The notes under the pieces are model-generated. The model did not search any database and was not told the DNA's origin. It saw only the letters and a list, made by a program, of their open reading frames with translations. A DNA stretch of 64,000 nt, taken from Chryseobacterium geocarposphaerae. GTDB taxonomy: Bacteria; Bacteroidota; Bacteroidia; Flavobacteriales; Weeksellaceae. This document shows positions 50,819 to 60,309 of the stretch, piece after piece (positions within the stretch are counted from its first letter, which is position 1; every line of letters begins with the position of its first letter). The stretch is from NCBI RefSeq assembly GCF_002797535.1, contig NZ_PGFD01000004.1:124001-188000 (forward strand), in the 5' to 3' direction. Made by a program: the position numbers and the translations under genes.

Positions 50819-51643
50819 ATGAACAGGAGATACAGTTTACACCATATTCATTCGGCGGACGAGTTTACTTTTTCACCCGCAGAATACAGCTATTTCAAGT
50901 ATGGCGATAAGTCGTATGCTGAAAAATTTGCCAAAGAATTATTTGACGGGTTTATTGCAGATAATGAGCCGGTTTTAGAGACCGAAAAAGAAATTGTAAT
51001 CTTGCCAAGCCCTTATATGGCTATTCCTACCGCCTCTAATTTTTTATGTTTTTATTTTAAGAAGCATTTGGATTTTTATTTATTTCAAAAAGGCAAAAAA
51101 TCAAGTGTTTTATCAAAAATTAACAGAAATCATACCTATACTACAGATTATGGAAATCTAAGCTTTGAGGACCGTAAAAATTTGATTGCCAATGATACTT
51201 ATTACCTCGATAAAGATTTTTTAAGAGGAAAACTTTGTATTTTTATAGACGATATCAAAATCACGGGAAGTCATGAGTTTACGGTGGACAAGATTTTAAA
51301 ACAATATAATGTTGAGGGTGAATTTCTGTTCATATATTATGCTGAGCTGATGAATGTTGATATTGATCCGAAAATTGAAAACTTCTTTAATTATTATGCG
51401 GTGAAAAATGTAGAACACATTGCTGAGGTAATGATAAAGGATAGTTTCCAGTTTAATACAAGGATCGTAAAGTATATTTTGGGTTTAGAATCAAGTAAAT
51501 TTGATTATCTAACGTCTAAAGTAAAAAAAGAACAGATGGATCATCTGCTGGAACTGGCAATCAGTAATAATTATCATTTAATAAAAGAATACGAAAACAA
51601 TATTAATACATTAACGCAAACTGAATTATATTATGGCTATTAA
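50819..51643 (+). CDS. Phosphoribosyltransferase-like protein of Ter operon
   Basis: The 274-aa product starts at the ATG 1 bp after the HAD stop (MNRRYSLHHIHSADEFTFSP); an upstream ATG inside the HAD gene is less likely. The PRPP-site pattern is FIDDIKITGSHEFTVDKIL. It has the TerD-associated PRTase architecture and overlaps the first terD gene by 11 bp. Confidence 0.82.
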   Translation: MNRRYSLHHIHSADEFTFSPAEYSYFKYGDKSYAEKFAKELFDGFIADNEPVLETEKEIVILPSPYMAIPTASNFLCFYFKKHLDFYLFQKGKKSSVLSKINRNHTYTTDYGNLSFEDRKNLIANDTYYLDKDFLRGKLCIFIDDIKITGSHEFTVDKILKQYNVEGEFLFIYYAELMNVDIDPKIENFFNYYAVKNVEHIAEVMIKDSFQFNTRIVKYILGLESSKFDYLTSKVKKEQMDHLLELAISNNYHLIKEYENNINTLTQTELYYGY

Positions 51644-52187
51644 CTTACAAAAAGGACAGAGAGAAAATATAAACGCCCCTAAATTTACAGTAGGTTTAGG
51701 ATGGGATATCAACAATACTTCTACAGGAACCGCTTTCGATTTAGATGCGTCTTTATTTTTATTAGGTGAAAATAAAAAGTTAATTTCTGATAATCATTTT
51801 ATATTTTATAATAATCTTGAATCTCCGGATAAAGCGGTGATTCATTCCGGAGATAACCTTACGGGTGACGGAGCAGGAGATGATGAACAAATTAAAATTG
51901 ATTTAACAAAAATTGATGCTGCCGTAAAAGAAATTACCGTAGTAGTAACGATTCATGAAGCTGAGTCGAGAAGACAAAATTTCGGACAGGTGAGAAATTC
52001 TTTCATCAGAATTTTCAATACGGATACGAATGAAGAAATCTTAAAATATGAACTGGATGAAGATTTCTCAATAGAAACGGCAGTAGAATTCGGGAGAATC
52101 TACAACAGAAACGGAGAGTGGAAGTTTGAAGCAGTAGGAGCAGGGCAGAGAGAAGGTCTTGAAAAATTTGTATCAATCTATCAATAG
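51633..52187 (+). CDS. TerD-family protein, copy 1
   Basis: The 184-aa calcium-binding TerD domain has MAINLQKGQRENINAPKFTV, the Asp-rich site FDLDASLFLLGE and SGDNLTGDGAGDDEQI, and FVSIYQ at the end. TerD proteins confer resistance to tellurite, phages and membrane-active agents. It is 6 bp before telA. Confidence 0.93.
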   Translation: MAINLQKGQRENINAPKFTVGLGWDINNTSTGTAFDLDASLFLLGENKKLISDNHFIFYNNLESPDKAVIHSGDNLTGDGAGDDEQIKIDLTKIDAAVKEITVVVTIHEAESRRQNFGQVRNSFIRIFNTDTNEEILKYELDEDFSIETAVEFGRIYNRNGEWKFEAVGAGQREGLEKFVSIYQ

Positions 52188-52192
52188 TTATT

Positions 52193-53353
52193 ATGGATAA
52201 TCAACCCAATCAGCCGACTGATCCGCTTCAGTCAATTGAGCCCCTTAAAACATTTGAACCGACTCCTATGAGCCAGCCGGTTCAGGGTGCTGCTCCGGTT
52301 CTTGTAGACAGGGATGGAAATGTAAATCTTACCCAGTTACAGGTAGAAGAGCGCCAGAAATATGAAACGATGGCTAATGCCATTGATGAAACCAATCCTG
52401 GATCGATTGTAAACTTCGGAGCTGATCTTCAGAAGACCCTTGCCAATCAGAGTGACAGCTTTTTAGGAAATGTAAGAAGATCGAATTCTGGAGAAGTAGG
52501 GGAGCTGATTAATAATTTATTGATCGAGCTTAATTATGTAGATGTTGATGAAATCAATAACAAAAACCCTGTAAAAGGATTTTTGAGCAGACTGCCCTTT
52601 ATGAAAAAGGTAATGACGCAGGTGGAAAATCTTTTTGCTAAATATGATAAAATCATTAATAATATCGATCAGATTTCTCACAAAGTAAATGCCGGAATTA
52701 TCACTTCATCTAAAGATAATGCTGTCTTACAGACTATTTTTGATAGTAATGTAAATTCTATAAAGCAGATTGAAGATCTTGTCGTTGCCGGAAACTTAAG
52801 AATGGAAAGAGCATCCCAGGAATTGGCAGAGATGGAAGCCAATGTTCAGAATTATGCGGATTATCAGATTGCGGATAAGAGAGATTTTATTGCAAGATTG
52901 GATAGAAGAATGGCTGATCTGAAGGTCGTTCGCTTGATTATGATGCAGTCGCTTCCGCAAATCAGACTGGTTCAGAATAATAATGTTTCTATTGCAGAGA
53001 AAGCACAGACCATTCTTACGACAACATTGCCGGTTTGGAAAAATCAGTTGTCTTTGGCGGTTGCCATGCATAGACAGCAGCAAAATATTGAGATTCAGCA
53101 GAAAGTTTCTTCTACAACCGAAGAAATTTTAAGAAAAAATGCGGAAAGGCTGGGGCAGAATTCAAGAAATGTTGCGAGAGCCAACGAACAAACCATTGTA
53201 TCTGCTGAAACATTGAGAGAAACGACCAATATGCTGATCAGTACATTAAATGAAGTAAAACAGATCCAAAAGCAGGGTGCTGAAAACAGAAGAAAGCTGG
53301 ATCAGGATTTACAGACTTTGGAGCACGAATTGAAAGCTAATATCAGAGGTTAA
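52193..53353 (+). CDS. telA: TelA/KlaA toxic-anion-resistance protein
   Basis: The 386-aa helical protein has a disordered Pro/Gln-rich start (residues 1-45), then TelA signatures: SIVNFGADLQKTLANQSDSF, FLSRLPFMKKVMTQVENLFA, RMERASQELAEMEANVQNYA and long coiled helices. It acts with TerD/TerC in stress resistance at the membrane. Confidence 0.92.
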   Translation: MDNQPNQPTDPLQSIEPLKTFEPTPMSQPVQGAAPVLVDRDGNVNLTQLQVEERQKYETMANAIDETNPGSIVNFGADLQKTLANQSDSFLGNVRRSNSGEVGELINNLLIELNYVDVDEINNKNPVKGFLSRLPFMKKVMTQVENLFAKYDKIINNIDQISHKVNAGIITSSKDNAVLQTIFDSNVNSIKQIEDLVVAGNLRMERASQELAEMEANVQNYADYQIADKRDFIARLDRRMADLKVVRLIMMQSLPQIRLVQNNNVSIAEKAQTILTTTLPVWKNQLSLAVAMHRQQQNIEIQQKVSSTTEEILRKNAERLGQNSRNVARANEQTIVSAETLRETTNMLISTLNEVKQIQKQGAENRRKLDQDLQTLEHELKANIRG

Positions 53354-53368
53354 TAATACAGAATAAAA

Positions 53369-54313
53369 GTGGATGATGAAGCTGTAAGCATAATGTCTCA
53401 GAGTAAAAGAAGATTAACGAAACTTAAACTTCTTTCCAATTTTTTTGAAAATGTTGATATAATTTCGATCTACATCAAGACCGATATTATACACAAGCTT
53501 TTTGAAGAAAATAAGACATTAGATTATAATAAGTTAGAGCTTTTTCACCTCCAATATACAGACAGCTTAATAGAATTGCTGACCAAAATCAAAAAGAAAA
53601 AGGAAAACGATTTGCTGGCTGTTATTAATGAGATTAATATTAATAATCAATATATTGAGGCTTTTGAGGAAAAGAAAATTGATAGTTTTGAAACCGACAG
53701 GAAGATTTACAGTGGAATATTTTCTCAGCATTTGAGAAATCTGTATAAAGATCTTACAGAAGGAAAATTTACCCTGAACTGGAATGATGTTCTCTACTTT
53801 CAGAAAAGATTTGCAACTGAATTTTATAGAACGGAAGCGGATGAAAGCAAATTAAAAGCACATTCGTTCCCTTCTTATCAATATCAGGAGTATTCAATAG
53901 AAAGAAAATTATTGGGGAAACTCAATATACAAAATTTTAAAGTTCGTTTTGTGTGTGGCTATCGCATCGAAAGAAATGAATATGAACTGTTTAGGATTTT
54001 TCAGTCTGATGAACACTTTATATTTAATGTTGAAGAAAAAAAGATGTATTTAATTGATGATGAATTATCGTATTTAGATACTTCTGAAAATACATCGAAT
54101 CAGGCATCAATAGTCAATCAGCTGAAAAAAAAGAATGAAGAGCTGGAAGAAACGATCGATGAAAGAAAGCGAAAACTACCGGATGATGTAGAGTCTGTTT
54201 TAAAAGATTATCTTAGGAATCTCGAAAGTATTGATATAATGAGTAAGATATTTGACGTAAATGAAGAAACAAACATTCTTCGTGCCATGTTGAATCTGAA
54301 TCTTAATAATTAA
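53369..54313 (+). CDS. Hypothetical coiled-coil protein of Ter operon
   Basis: The 314-aa product begins at a GTG codon. It is helical with a C-terminal coiled coil (NQLKKKNEELEETIDERKRK). I do not recognise a family. Position between telA and the second terD gene shows it is part of the Ter operon. It is AT-rich. Confidence 0.65.
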   Translation: MDDEAVSIMSQSKRRLTKLKLLSNFFENVDIISIYIKTDIIHKLFEENKTLDYNKLELFHLQYTDSLIELLTKIKKKKENDLLAVINEININNQYIEAFEEKKIDSFETDRKIYSGIFSQHLRNLYKDLTEGKFTLNWNDVLYFQKRFATEFYRTEADESKLKAHSFPSYQYQEYSIERKLLGKLNIQNFKVRFVCGYRIERNEYELFRIFQSDEHFIFNVEEKKMYLIDDELSYLDTSENTSNQASIVNQLKKKNEELEETIDERKRKLPDDVESVLKDYLRNLESIDIMSKIFDVNEETNILRAMLNLNLNN

Positions 54314-54363
54314 AAAAATAAAGGGCAATTTGCCTGACAAATTAAACTATAAACTAAATATAA

Positions 54364-54975
54364 ATGGCTATTAACTTACAAAAAGGTCAAAGAATAAACC
54401 TGACCAAGGAAAACGGAACAACGCTTACTCAGGCTTGTGTTGGGATAAACTGGGGAGCAATTGAGAAAAAAGGCTTTTTCGGCGGAGTTACAAAAGAAGC
54501 GGTAGATTTAGACGGAAGCTGTATTTTATATGATTCAAACAAAAATGCAACTGAAGTAATTTATTTTGGGAATCTGAAATCTAAAAACGGATCTGTAAAA
54601 CATAGTGGAGATGATTTAACAGGAGATGTAAATGGAGACGACGGTCTTGATAATGAAGTGATAACAGTAGATTTCAGTAATTTAGAATCTAATGTTGAAC
54701 ATGTTGCATTGGTGCTGAACAGCTATAAAGGCCAGGATTTCGGAACAATTCCCTTTGCTTCAATCAGAATTTATGAAGGAACTCCAACCAACGTAAGAGA
54801 AGTTTTTGCTAAATACGATATTGCAAACGATGCCTCTTTCAAAGGTCATGTTGCCATGGTAATGGGTGTTTTTTATAAAAGAAACGGAGAATGGAAATTC
54901 AACGCGATCGGAGACCCTACTGCAGACAGAAAATTGCAGCAGACAATTGAAACTGTGAAGCAAAAGTATTTGTAA
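54364..54975 (+). CDS. TerD-family protein, copy 2
   Basis: The 203-aa protein has MAINLQKGQRINLTKENG, ACVGINWGAI, VDLDGSCILYDSNKN, and HSGDDLTGDVNGDDG for calcium binding, ending FKRNGEWKFNAIGD-like. It shares its first ten residues exactly with copy 1. It is 86 bp before terC. Confidence 0.93.
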   Translation: MAINLQKGQRINLTKENGTTLTQACVGINWGAIEKKGFFGGVTKEAVDLDGSCILYDSNKNATEVIYFGNLKSKNGSVKHSGDDLTGDVNGDDGLDNEVITVDFSNLESNVEHVALVLNSYKGQDFGTIPFASIRIYEGTPTNVREVFAKYDIANDASFKGHVAMVMGVFYKRNGEWKFNAIGDPTADRKLQQTIETVKQKYL

Positions 54976-55061
54976 AACTTATTACAAATCAAACAATAGT
55001 AAACTAGCAATAATTGTACATCGTGCAACTATTGCTTTTATCATATTATAAGTACATTAAA

Positions 55062-56108
55062 GTGGATAAACATCAAGGTATTTTAGATCTTCATCCGGGG
55101 TTGGTTTGGGGATTTGCGATAACGGTAGTTATCATGTTGCTCCTTGACTTGGGAGTATTTAATAAAAAAAGTCATGAAGTCTCTTCCAAAGAAGCTACCA
55201 TCTGGTCTATTGTCTGGATTTCTTTATCGATGGTTTTCTCTGGAGTGGTATATTGGGCATTCAATACAGATGCATCCCCCGAAAGTCATGCGCTGGCTGT
55301 AGAAAAATTCACACAGTATCAGGCGGCGTATTGGATCGAGAAAGCTCTTTCGGTAGATAATCTGTTTGTATTTATCCTTGTTTTTGGTTTCTTTAAAGTA
55401 CCAAAACACCTCCATCATAAAGTCCTTTTTTGGGGGATTATTGGAGCTTTGATTTTCAGAGCGATTTTTATTTTTGCTGGAGTAGGTCTTATCAATCTTA
55501 CTTACCTTCCGGAAATGAATATTTTCGGGCATCCTGTGAAGATTAATATTGTGATGACCTTGTTCGGATTGTTTTTGGTGTATGCCGGAATTAAATCCTG
55601 GGGTGAAGGAGATGATGACGATAATGAAGATTTCAGTGATACACCAGGAGCGAAATTGGTGAAGAAATTCTGGAAGGTTTCTGACAATTATGATGGAGAT
55701 AAATTCTTTACCATCCAGAATGGAATAAAAATGGCAACACCTTTATTGGTTGTAGTTGCGGTTATCGAATTTACTGATGTTCTTTTTGCTGTAGATTCTA
55801 TCCCTGCAATTTTTGCTATTTCAAATGATCCGTTTATTCTTTATACATCAAATATTTTTGCAATTTTAGGACTGAGATCTTTGTATTTCCTATTGGCAAA
55901 TTTTATTCATATGTTTAGCAAATTACCTTACGGATTGGCAATTATCTTATCTTTCATCGGTGTAAAAATGTTAATTGCACCTTGGATTCACATTCCGTCA
56001 CCTGTATCATTAGGTATTGTAGGCGGGGTATTAGTGATATCGGTTCTTTTATCAGTTATATTCCCGGAAAAAGTAACGGGAGATGATGAAAAAGAAATGG
56101 AAGAATAA
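55062..56108 (+). CDS. terC: TerC-family integral membrane protein
   Basis: The 348-aa protein starts at the GTG giving MDKHQGILDLHPGLVWGF (a TTG at 55014 gives a longer form). It has about nine membrane helices and the TerC hallmarks SVDNLFVFILVFGFF and EFTDVLFAVDSIPAIFAIS. It probably exports metals or provides the membrane anchor of the Ter complex. Confidence 0.92.
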   Translation: MDKHQGILDLHPGLVWGFAITVVIMLLLDLGVFNKKSHEVSSKEATIWSIVWISLSMVFSGVVYWAFNTDASPESHALAVEKFTQYQAAYWIEKALSVDNLFVFILVFGFFKVPKHLHHKVLFWGIIGALIFRAIFIFAGVGLINLTYLPEMNIFGHPVKINIVMTLFGLFLVYAGIKSWGEGDDDDNEDFSDTPGAKLVKKFWKVSDNYDGDKFFTIQNGIKMATPLLVVVAVIEFTDVLFAVDSIPAIFAISNDPFILYTSNIFAILGLRSLYFLLANFIHMFSKLPYGLAIILSFIGVKMLIAPWIHIPSPVSLGIVGGVLVISVLLSVIFPEKVTGDDEKEMEE

Positions 56109-56113
56109 AAAAA

Positions 56114-56146
56114 TAAGCTGTCTCAATTGAGACGGCTTTTTTTACG
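56114..56146 (+). terminator. Terminator after terC
   Basis: AGCTGTCTC-AATT-GAGACGGCTTTTTTT: near-perfect stem with a T-run. Confidence 0.88.
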
Positions 56147-56175
56147 AAAAATTTAAGCTCAGGTTTCTGCTAAAA

Positions 56176-57177
56176 TCACTTATACTTTAAAAGCTTATTG
56201 ATTTTTTTTCTTGTCTGCTGAGAAACTTTATAGGCTTCATCCCTCAATTTCTGAATTTTCCCGACCGGCTGAAAGATCTCTGCACTTTCAAAAGGATTAA
56301 AAGACAATAATTCATTGTCGCAGCTATCTGAACTTTGAAATGCATTTCTTTCAAATCTTATTTTTCCCAATTTTATGAAAGGAGAGTTTTTCCATTCAAT
56401 ATTTAATTGATTGATCGGTTGGTATTTTAGATCATAACAGAGCTGAATAAAAACTTCTGCCTCATAATCATTACTTTCAAAATAGTTTTTGATAGACTTC
56501 TTTACCTCCCTTCTCGTCCCGCATTTTTTCTGGATGCTTTGGGGGCTTATTTTTATTTTCATCATTTTATCATCAAGTCTGTATGCGCCCACCGAATAAT
56601 AATCAAAGGATAGGATAAAATCATTTCTTTTCAGGAAAAGGCCAATACTATGTTTTATAAAAGAGAATGTCAGCAAAGAAGGGACTACTTTCCATAGATT
56701 CCTTATAAATGATGTCCAGTTACCCCATTTTTTGGCATAAAATTTATTGATGGCTGTAAACATTTTTAAAAATGCAGAAACAGAATTGGTGGGAAACAAA
56801 GGAAAATTTACCAGGGGATAATTGGAGATTGTACGTCCGGCATCATCTTTTATCTTGATCGAAAAACCATACGCCGGAATATCTTTTTTGTTCTTTTTTA
56901 TTTTTAGATTGGCGTTGGAAAGTCTGGCGACAATATCATATTTTTCCTTATCAAAAAGATATTTTAAGTCTTGCGGAAGATGGGGATCAATAATAAAATA
57001 TCCTGACAAAACAGCGTAAGTTTTTGCATGAGCATTTCTGGTAGCGTAGTTGACATCACTTATAGAAGGAGATTGTTCTACAAAATCAGCGATACTTTTC
57101 TTCGTTTCTTCCAGAAGTTGTTTTTCTTCATACGAGAGTTTGTCGAAGTTCTTGTTATATTTTAGTGGATCTGGCAT
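56176..57177 (-). CDS. Catalase-superfamily (heme) protein
   Basis: The 333-aa product has catalase-fold motifs: RNAHAKTYAVLSGYF with the distal His, IVARLSNANL, FPLFPTNSVSAFLKMF and a C-terminal LSFNPFESAEIFQPVGKIQK plus the proximal region LRDEAYKVSQQTR. It is shorter than true catalases (about 480 aa), so it may be a catalase-like peroxidase or lipid oxygenase. It stands alone. Confidence 0.8.
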   Translation of the reverse strand: MPDPLKYNKNFDKLSYEEKQLLEETKKSIADFVEQSPSISDVNYATRNAHAKTYAVLSGYFIIDPHLPQDLKYLFDKEKYDIVARLSNANLKIKKNKKDIPAYGFSIKIKDDAGRTISNYPLVNFPLFPTNSVSAFLKMFTAINKFYAKKWGNWTSFIRNLWKVVPSLLTFSFIKHSIGLFLKRNDFILSFDYYSVGAYRLDDKMMKIKISPQSIQKKCGTRREVKKSIKNYFESNDYEAEVFIQLCYDLKYQPINQLNIEWKNSPFIKLGKIRFERNAFQSSDSCDNELLSFNPFESAEIFQPVGKIQKLRDEAYKVSQQTRKKINKLLKYK

Positions 57178-57411
57178 TCAGTTTTTAAATCCAATTATAA
57201 CGCCAAGTTTCCAAAATGTTGTTAACGCAGTATTAATGATATTTGAATTTTTTGAAGAAGGGAAAATAATTTTAAAGAAATTCAGTTATAATAGATTGAA
57301 AATAAATTGATTAATCGATGCGTTTTTGAATAGTATATTCCAAAATAACTTATTCTTTTTCAACTTCTTTCTTCCCGTCTTAAAATCTTATCTTTGTAAA
57401 AATATTTAATT
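57178..57411. other. Divergent promoter region
   Basis: Between divergent catalase-like and FKBP genes. TATCTTTG at 57389-57396 is a good -7 box for the FKBP gene, 16 bp before its start. Confidence 0.55.
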
Positions 57412-57846
57412 ATGGGAGTAGCAGATTTGTTATTTAAGCGTAAAAAAGAACTGGCAGAGAAAAACCTGAAAGACGGTAAAGAATATATGGAAGAATATGG
57501 GAAGAGAGAAAGTGTTGTTACTTTGCCAAGTGGATTACAGTATGAAATCATTACAGAAGGCGAAGGTGCAAAACCTGGTCCCAGATCTAACGTAAAATGC
57601 CACTATCACGGAACGACAATTACCGGGAAAGTTTTTGACAGCTCTGTAAAAAGAGGGACACCAGCTTCTTTTCCGCTAAACAGAGTAATTTCAGGATGGA
57701 CAGAAGCGCTTCAGCTTATGTCTGTAGGTAGTAAATGGAGACTTATCATTCCTCCGCATTTGGCATATGGAGACCAGGAGATTAGCAAAGAAATAGGTCC
57801 GAACAGCACACTTGTTTTTGAAGTGGAACTGCTAGGAATTAAATAG
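57412..57846 (+). CDS. FKBP-type peptidyl-prolyl isomerase
   Basis: The 144-aa product has a short helical N terminus and a full FKBP domain: VKCHYHGTTITGKVFDSSVK, FPLNRVISGWTEALQLMSVG, WRLIIPPHLAYGDQ and TLVFEVELLGI. No signal peptide is seen, so it acts in the cytoplasm. It catalyses proline isomerisation during folding. Confidence 0.94.
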   Translation: MGVADLLFKRKKELAEKNLKDGKEYMEEYGKRESVVTLPSGLQYEIITEGEGAKPGPRSNVKCHYHGTTITGKVFDSSVKRGTPASFPLNRVISGWTEALQLMSVGSKWRLIIPPHLAYGDQEISKEIGPNSTLVFEVELLGIK

Positions 57847-57861
57847 TCTGTCCTTAAAAAT

Positions 57862-57900
57862 AGCTTAAAAATTCACCTGAACCCGGGCGAATTTTTTTAT
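57862..57900 (+). terminator. Terminator after FKBP gene
   Basis: AAATTCACC...GGGCGAATTTTTTT forms a hairpin with a CCCGGG core and T-run. Confidence 0.75.
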
Positions 57901-57965
57901 TTATAGTATATTAGTGTTAGTTTGTTTCCACTTTTTTAGCTTACCAAGAACATAAATACAACGAT

Positions 57966-58916
57966 ATGAGAAAACTGTTTTACGTTTTGATAATTTTTAG
58001 TTTTTTAACGTCTTGTGTTTCCAAGAAAAATCAGGCAATCAAACAAAATATTCTTACCCTGAGAGATAGCTATTGCAAGGCTCCTTTTAAATATAATTAT
58101 ACCAATAAACTACCGTCATACAATTCGGACTCTATTCTCCTTGCAAATAAGGAATTAAAAGGAATATTTTCTGATCAGAGTATTTTAATCTTGAATGCAT
58201 TAAATAATCTTGATGAGGTTCATAAAATTATTGATCTTAAAAAAGATTCATCGTTGAGCGCTCAGGTAAAAGTATTGCAGTTAAAAAGCGTGATTAATAG
58301 TAAAATAACCATTGCATTAACGGAATTGGATGCGGTTGCTGCAGAATTTGACTGTGAAGGTGAAAGAGTAGCGCAAATTGGAAATTATGTGGATAATCTG
58401 AATGATTCCCGAAATAACAAGATGATTTTATATTCTATTGTTACTGGTGCAGCGGCATCTATTGCAGGCGGAATTGTCAAAAGTGATGCATGGAGCAGCG
58501 CAATAGATATTAGCGGAGGTGCTCTAGGTGCCGGTTTGGGGTTGGCTACTCTTAATCCTAAAGGGAGAAAAGTAGAATTTATTCATCAGAGAAACCTTTT
58601 GCGGGATATATGGAATGGGAAACTGGAATCTCCTAATTTTCCCCCGTTCATTTGGTATATGTACACCGAAAAAAAGTTCTCAAATAAAGAACAGCATTCT
58701 ATTATCAGCAGCATGAAAGAGAGATGGCTTCATTATCAGTTTGACGATGATAAAAACGCAGCAGATCATTCGGTGATTTTTAGTGACGGAGGATATTACA
58801 GAGCCAATGATCTTCATAACAGAGCAGCAATGCTTAACCAGATGCAATCGGCTACAAGAACCATTAATCAGAATATTAATTACCTGCTTTTAGACCTGGA
58901 TAAACTAATTTTATAA
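57966..58916 (+). CDS. Lipoprotein, unknown function
   Basis: The 316-aa product has a lipoprotein signal (VLIIFSFLTSCVS, Cys17). A helical region is followed by a glycine-rich hydrophobic stretch (ATGAAASIAGG-type, about residues 158-200). No family is recognised. It stands alone between the FKBP and Rrf2 genes. Confidence 0.65.
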   Translation: MRKLFYVLIIFSFLTSCVSKKNQAIKQNILTLRDSYCKAPFKYNYTNKLPSYNSDSILLANKELKGIFSDQSILILNALNNLDEVHKIIDLKKDSSLSAQVKVLQLKSVINSKITIALTELDAVAAEFDCEGERVAQIGNYVDNLNDSRNNKMILYSIVTGAAASIAGGIVKSDAWSSAIDISGGALGAGLGLATLNPKGRKVEFIHQRNLLRDIWNGKLESPNFPPFIWYMYTEKKFSNKEQHSIISSMKERWLHYQFDDDKNAADHSVIFSDGGYYRANDLHNRAAMLNQMQSATRTINQNINYLLLDLDKLIL

Positions 58917-58921
58917 TTTAA

Positions 58922-58943
58922 TTGTAATAAAATTTGTTACAAT
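58922..58943. promoter_or_regulatory. Probable Rrf2 operator, copy 1
   Basis: ATTGTAATAA and TTTGTTACAAT form an inverted repeat of half-site ATTGTAA just before the -7 box TATCTTTG (58954-58961) of the Rrf2 gene. The matching site is at 59401-59422. Confidence 0.65.
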
Positions 58944-58973
58944 TAAAAATTTGCTTATCTTTGCATAAGTAAA

Positions 58974-59384
58974 ATGAACAATACAAGATTTGCCACGGCA
59001 ATACATATTATGACTTTATTAGCGAAATCACCTCAGGATTGGTTAAGTTCTGAGTGGATTGCAGGTAGTATCAATATAAATCCTGTTATCATACGTAAAG
59101 AAATCAGTGTATTGAGAGAAGCAGGGCTTATTATAAGCAAACAAGGAAAGGAGGGAGGAAGCCAACTTTCTAAAAATGCGGAATTGATCAGTATTTCTGA
59201 AATTTATTCAGTAGTGAAAAATACTGATGTGCTGGGAAAGAAAAATCAAAATCCTAATCCTGCCTGTAGTGTTGGAAAAGAAATCAATCAACATTTACAT
59301 AATTTATTTATAGAAACAGATCAGCTGGTTTTGAATTTTTTAGGAAATAAATCGCTTCAGGAATTTAGTGATCAGTTCGAATAA
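58974..59384 (+). CDS. Rrf2-family transcriptional regulator
   Basis: The 136-aa winged-helix protein has TRFATAIHIMTLLAKSP-like start, SINPVIIRKEISVLREAGLI-type recognition helix and GKEGGSQLSK wing. It has a single Cys (ACSVG), so there is no Fe-S cluster of the IscR type; similar to YwnA-like members. Upstream, TTGTAATAAAATTTGTTACAAT (two pieces: TTGTAATAAAA and TTTGTTACAAT) is a palindrome at 58922-58943 that also occurs, as TGTAACAAAAATTATTACAAT, before the next gene. It is the likely operator. Confidence 0.88.
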   Translation: MNNTRFATAIHIMTLLAKSPQDWLSSEWIAGSININPVIIRKEISVLREAGLIISKQGKEGGSQLSKNAELISISEIYSVVKNTDVLGKKNQNPNPACSVGKEINQHLHNLFIETDQLVLNFLGNKSLQEFSDQFE

Positions 59385-59400
59385 AATTTTTTAACTATAA

Positions 59401-59422
59401 ATGTAACAAAAATTATTACAAT
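59401..59422. promoter_or_regulatory. Probable Rrf2 operator, copy 2
   Basis: TGTAACAAA and TTATTACAAT repeat the ATTGTAA half-sites seen at 58922-58943, 16 bp before the oxidoreductase gene. It suggests the regulator controls this gene and itself. Confidence 0.65.
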
Positions 59423-59437
59423 TTAATTTTAAATCAT

Positions 59438-60088
59438 ATGAAAAAAGTAGCAGTAATCGGTGCAACCGGGTTTGTGGGAACACAAATCGTTAACGAATTA
59501 GCAAACAGAGGATACAAAGTAGAAGCTATTGTAAGAGATGCTTCTAAAGTTCAGCAAAACGAAAATGTATCAGCAAAAAGTGTTGATGTGAAGAATGTAG
59601 ACGAACTGGCGGAAGCTTTAAAAGGTAATGACGCCGTAATCAGTGCTTTTAACGCAGGATGGACGAATCCTAATCTTTACGATGATTTCTTAAACGGTTC
59701 CATAAATATTGAAAATGCAGTTGAAAAGTCCGGAGTAAAAAGATTTATTACAGTAGGAGGAGCAGGAAGTTTATTTATTGATGGAAATCAATTGGTAGAC
59801 GGACCGGATTTCCCAGCCGAAATTAAGCCAGGAGCAACCGCAGCAAGAGATTATTTAAATAAAATTAAAGAAAATAAAACGTTAGACTGGACGTTCTTCA
59901 GTCCTGCTATTGAAATGCATCAGGGAACTGCAGGAGTAAGAACAGGAAAATACAGAACAGGTTTAGAAAATCCGGTTTTTGATGAAAACGGAAGAAGTGT
60001 ATTGTCTGTAGAGGATGTTGCAGTAGCTTTGGTGGATGAATTGGAACAAAATAATCATATTCGTGAGCGTTTTACGGCGGGGTATTAA
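59438..60088 (+). CDS. NAD(P)H-binding oxidoreductase (YwnB/NmrA-like)
   Basis: The 216-aa product has the Rossmann nucleotide site VAVIGATGFVGTQIVNELAN and the pattern GVKRFITVGGAGSLF. It resembles atypical SDR proteins that often neighbour Rrf2 regulators. A role in response to quinones or other electrophiles is plausible. It forms a small operon or regulon with the upstream Rrf2 gene. Confidence 0.88.
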   Translation: MKKVAVIGATGFVGTQIVNELANRGYKVEAIVRDASKVQQNENVSAKSVDVKNVDELAEALKGNDAVISAFNAGWTNPNLYDDFLNGSINIENAVEKSGVKRFITVGGAGSLFIDGNQLVDGPDFPAEIKPGATAARDYLNKIKENKTLDWTFFSPAIEMHQGTAGVRTGKYRTGLENPVFDENGRSVLSVEDVAVALVDELEQNNHIRERFTAGY

Positions 60089-60231
60089 TTAATAATTCCT
60101 AAACTATCGTTTCGATCATTTCTGAATGAAGCAAAGTGAAATTAAGAGTTGGATAAAATATTACAATACAAAATGATGATATAATTCTGTCCAACGTTGG
60201 GAATACTTACAATTTTGTATATTTATAACAC

Positions 60232-60262
60232 AAAAAACCTCGCAAGTGCGAGGTTTTTCTAT
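60232..60262. terminator. Terminator
   Basis: AAAAACCTCGC-AAGT-GCGAGGTTTTT: perfect hairpin, between the oxidoreductase and the RHS-linked genes. Confidence 0.88.
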
Positions 60263-60309
60263 ATTTATCCGCTCAAAGTCGGGAGACTTTGCGCAGCAGG
60301 GGGCTATTT

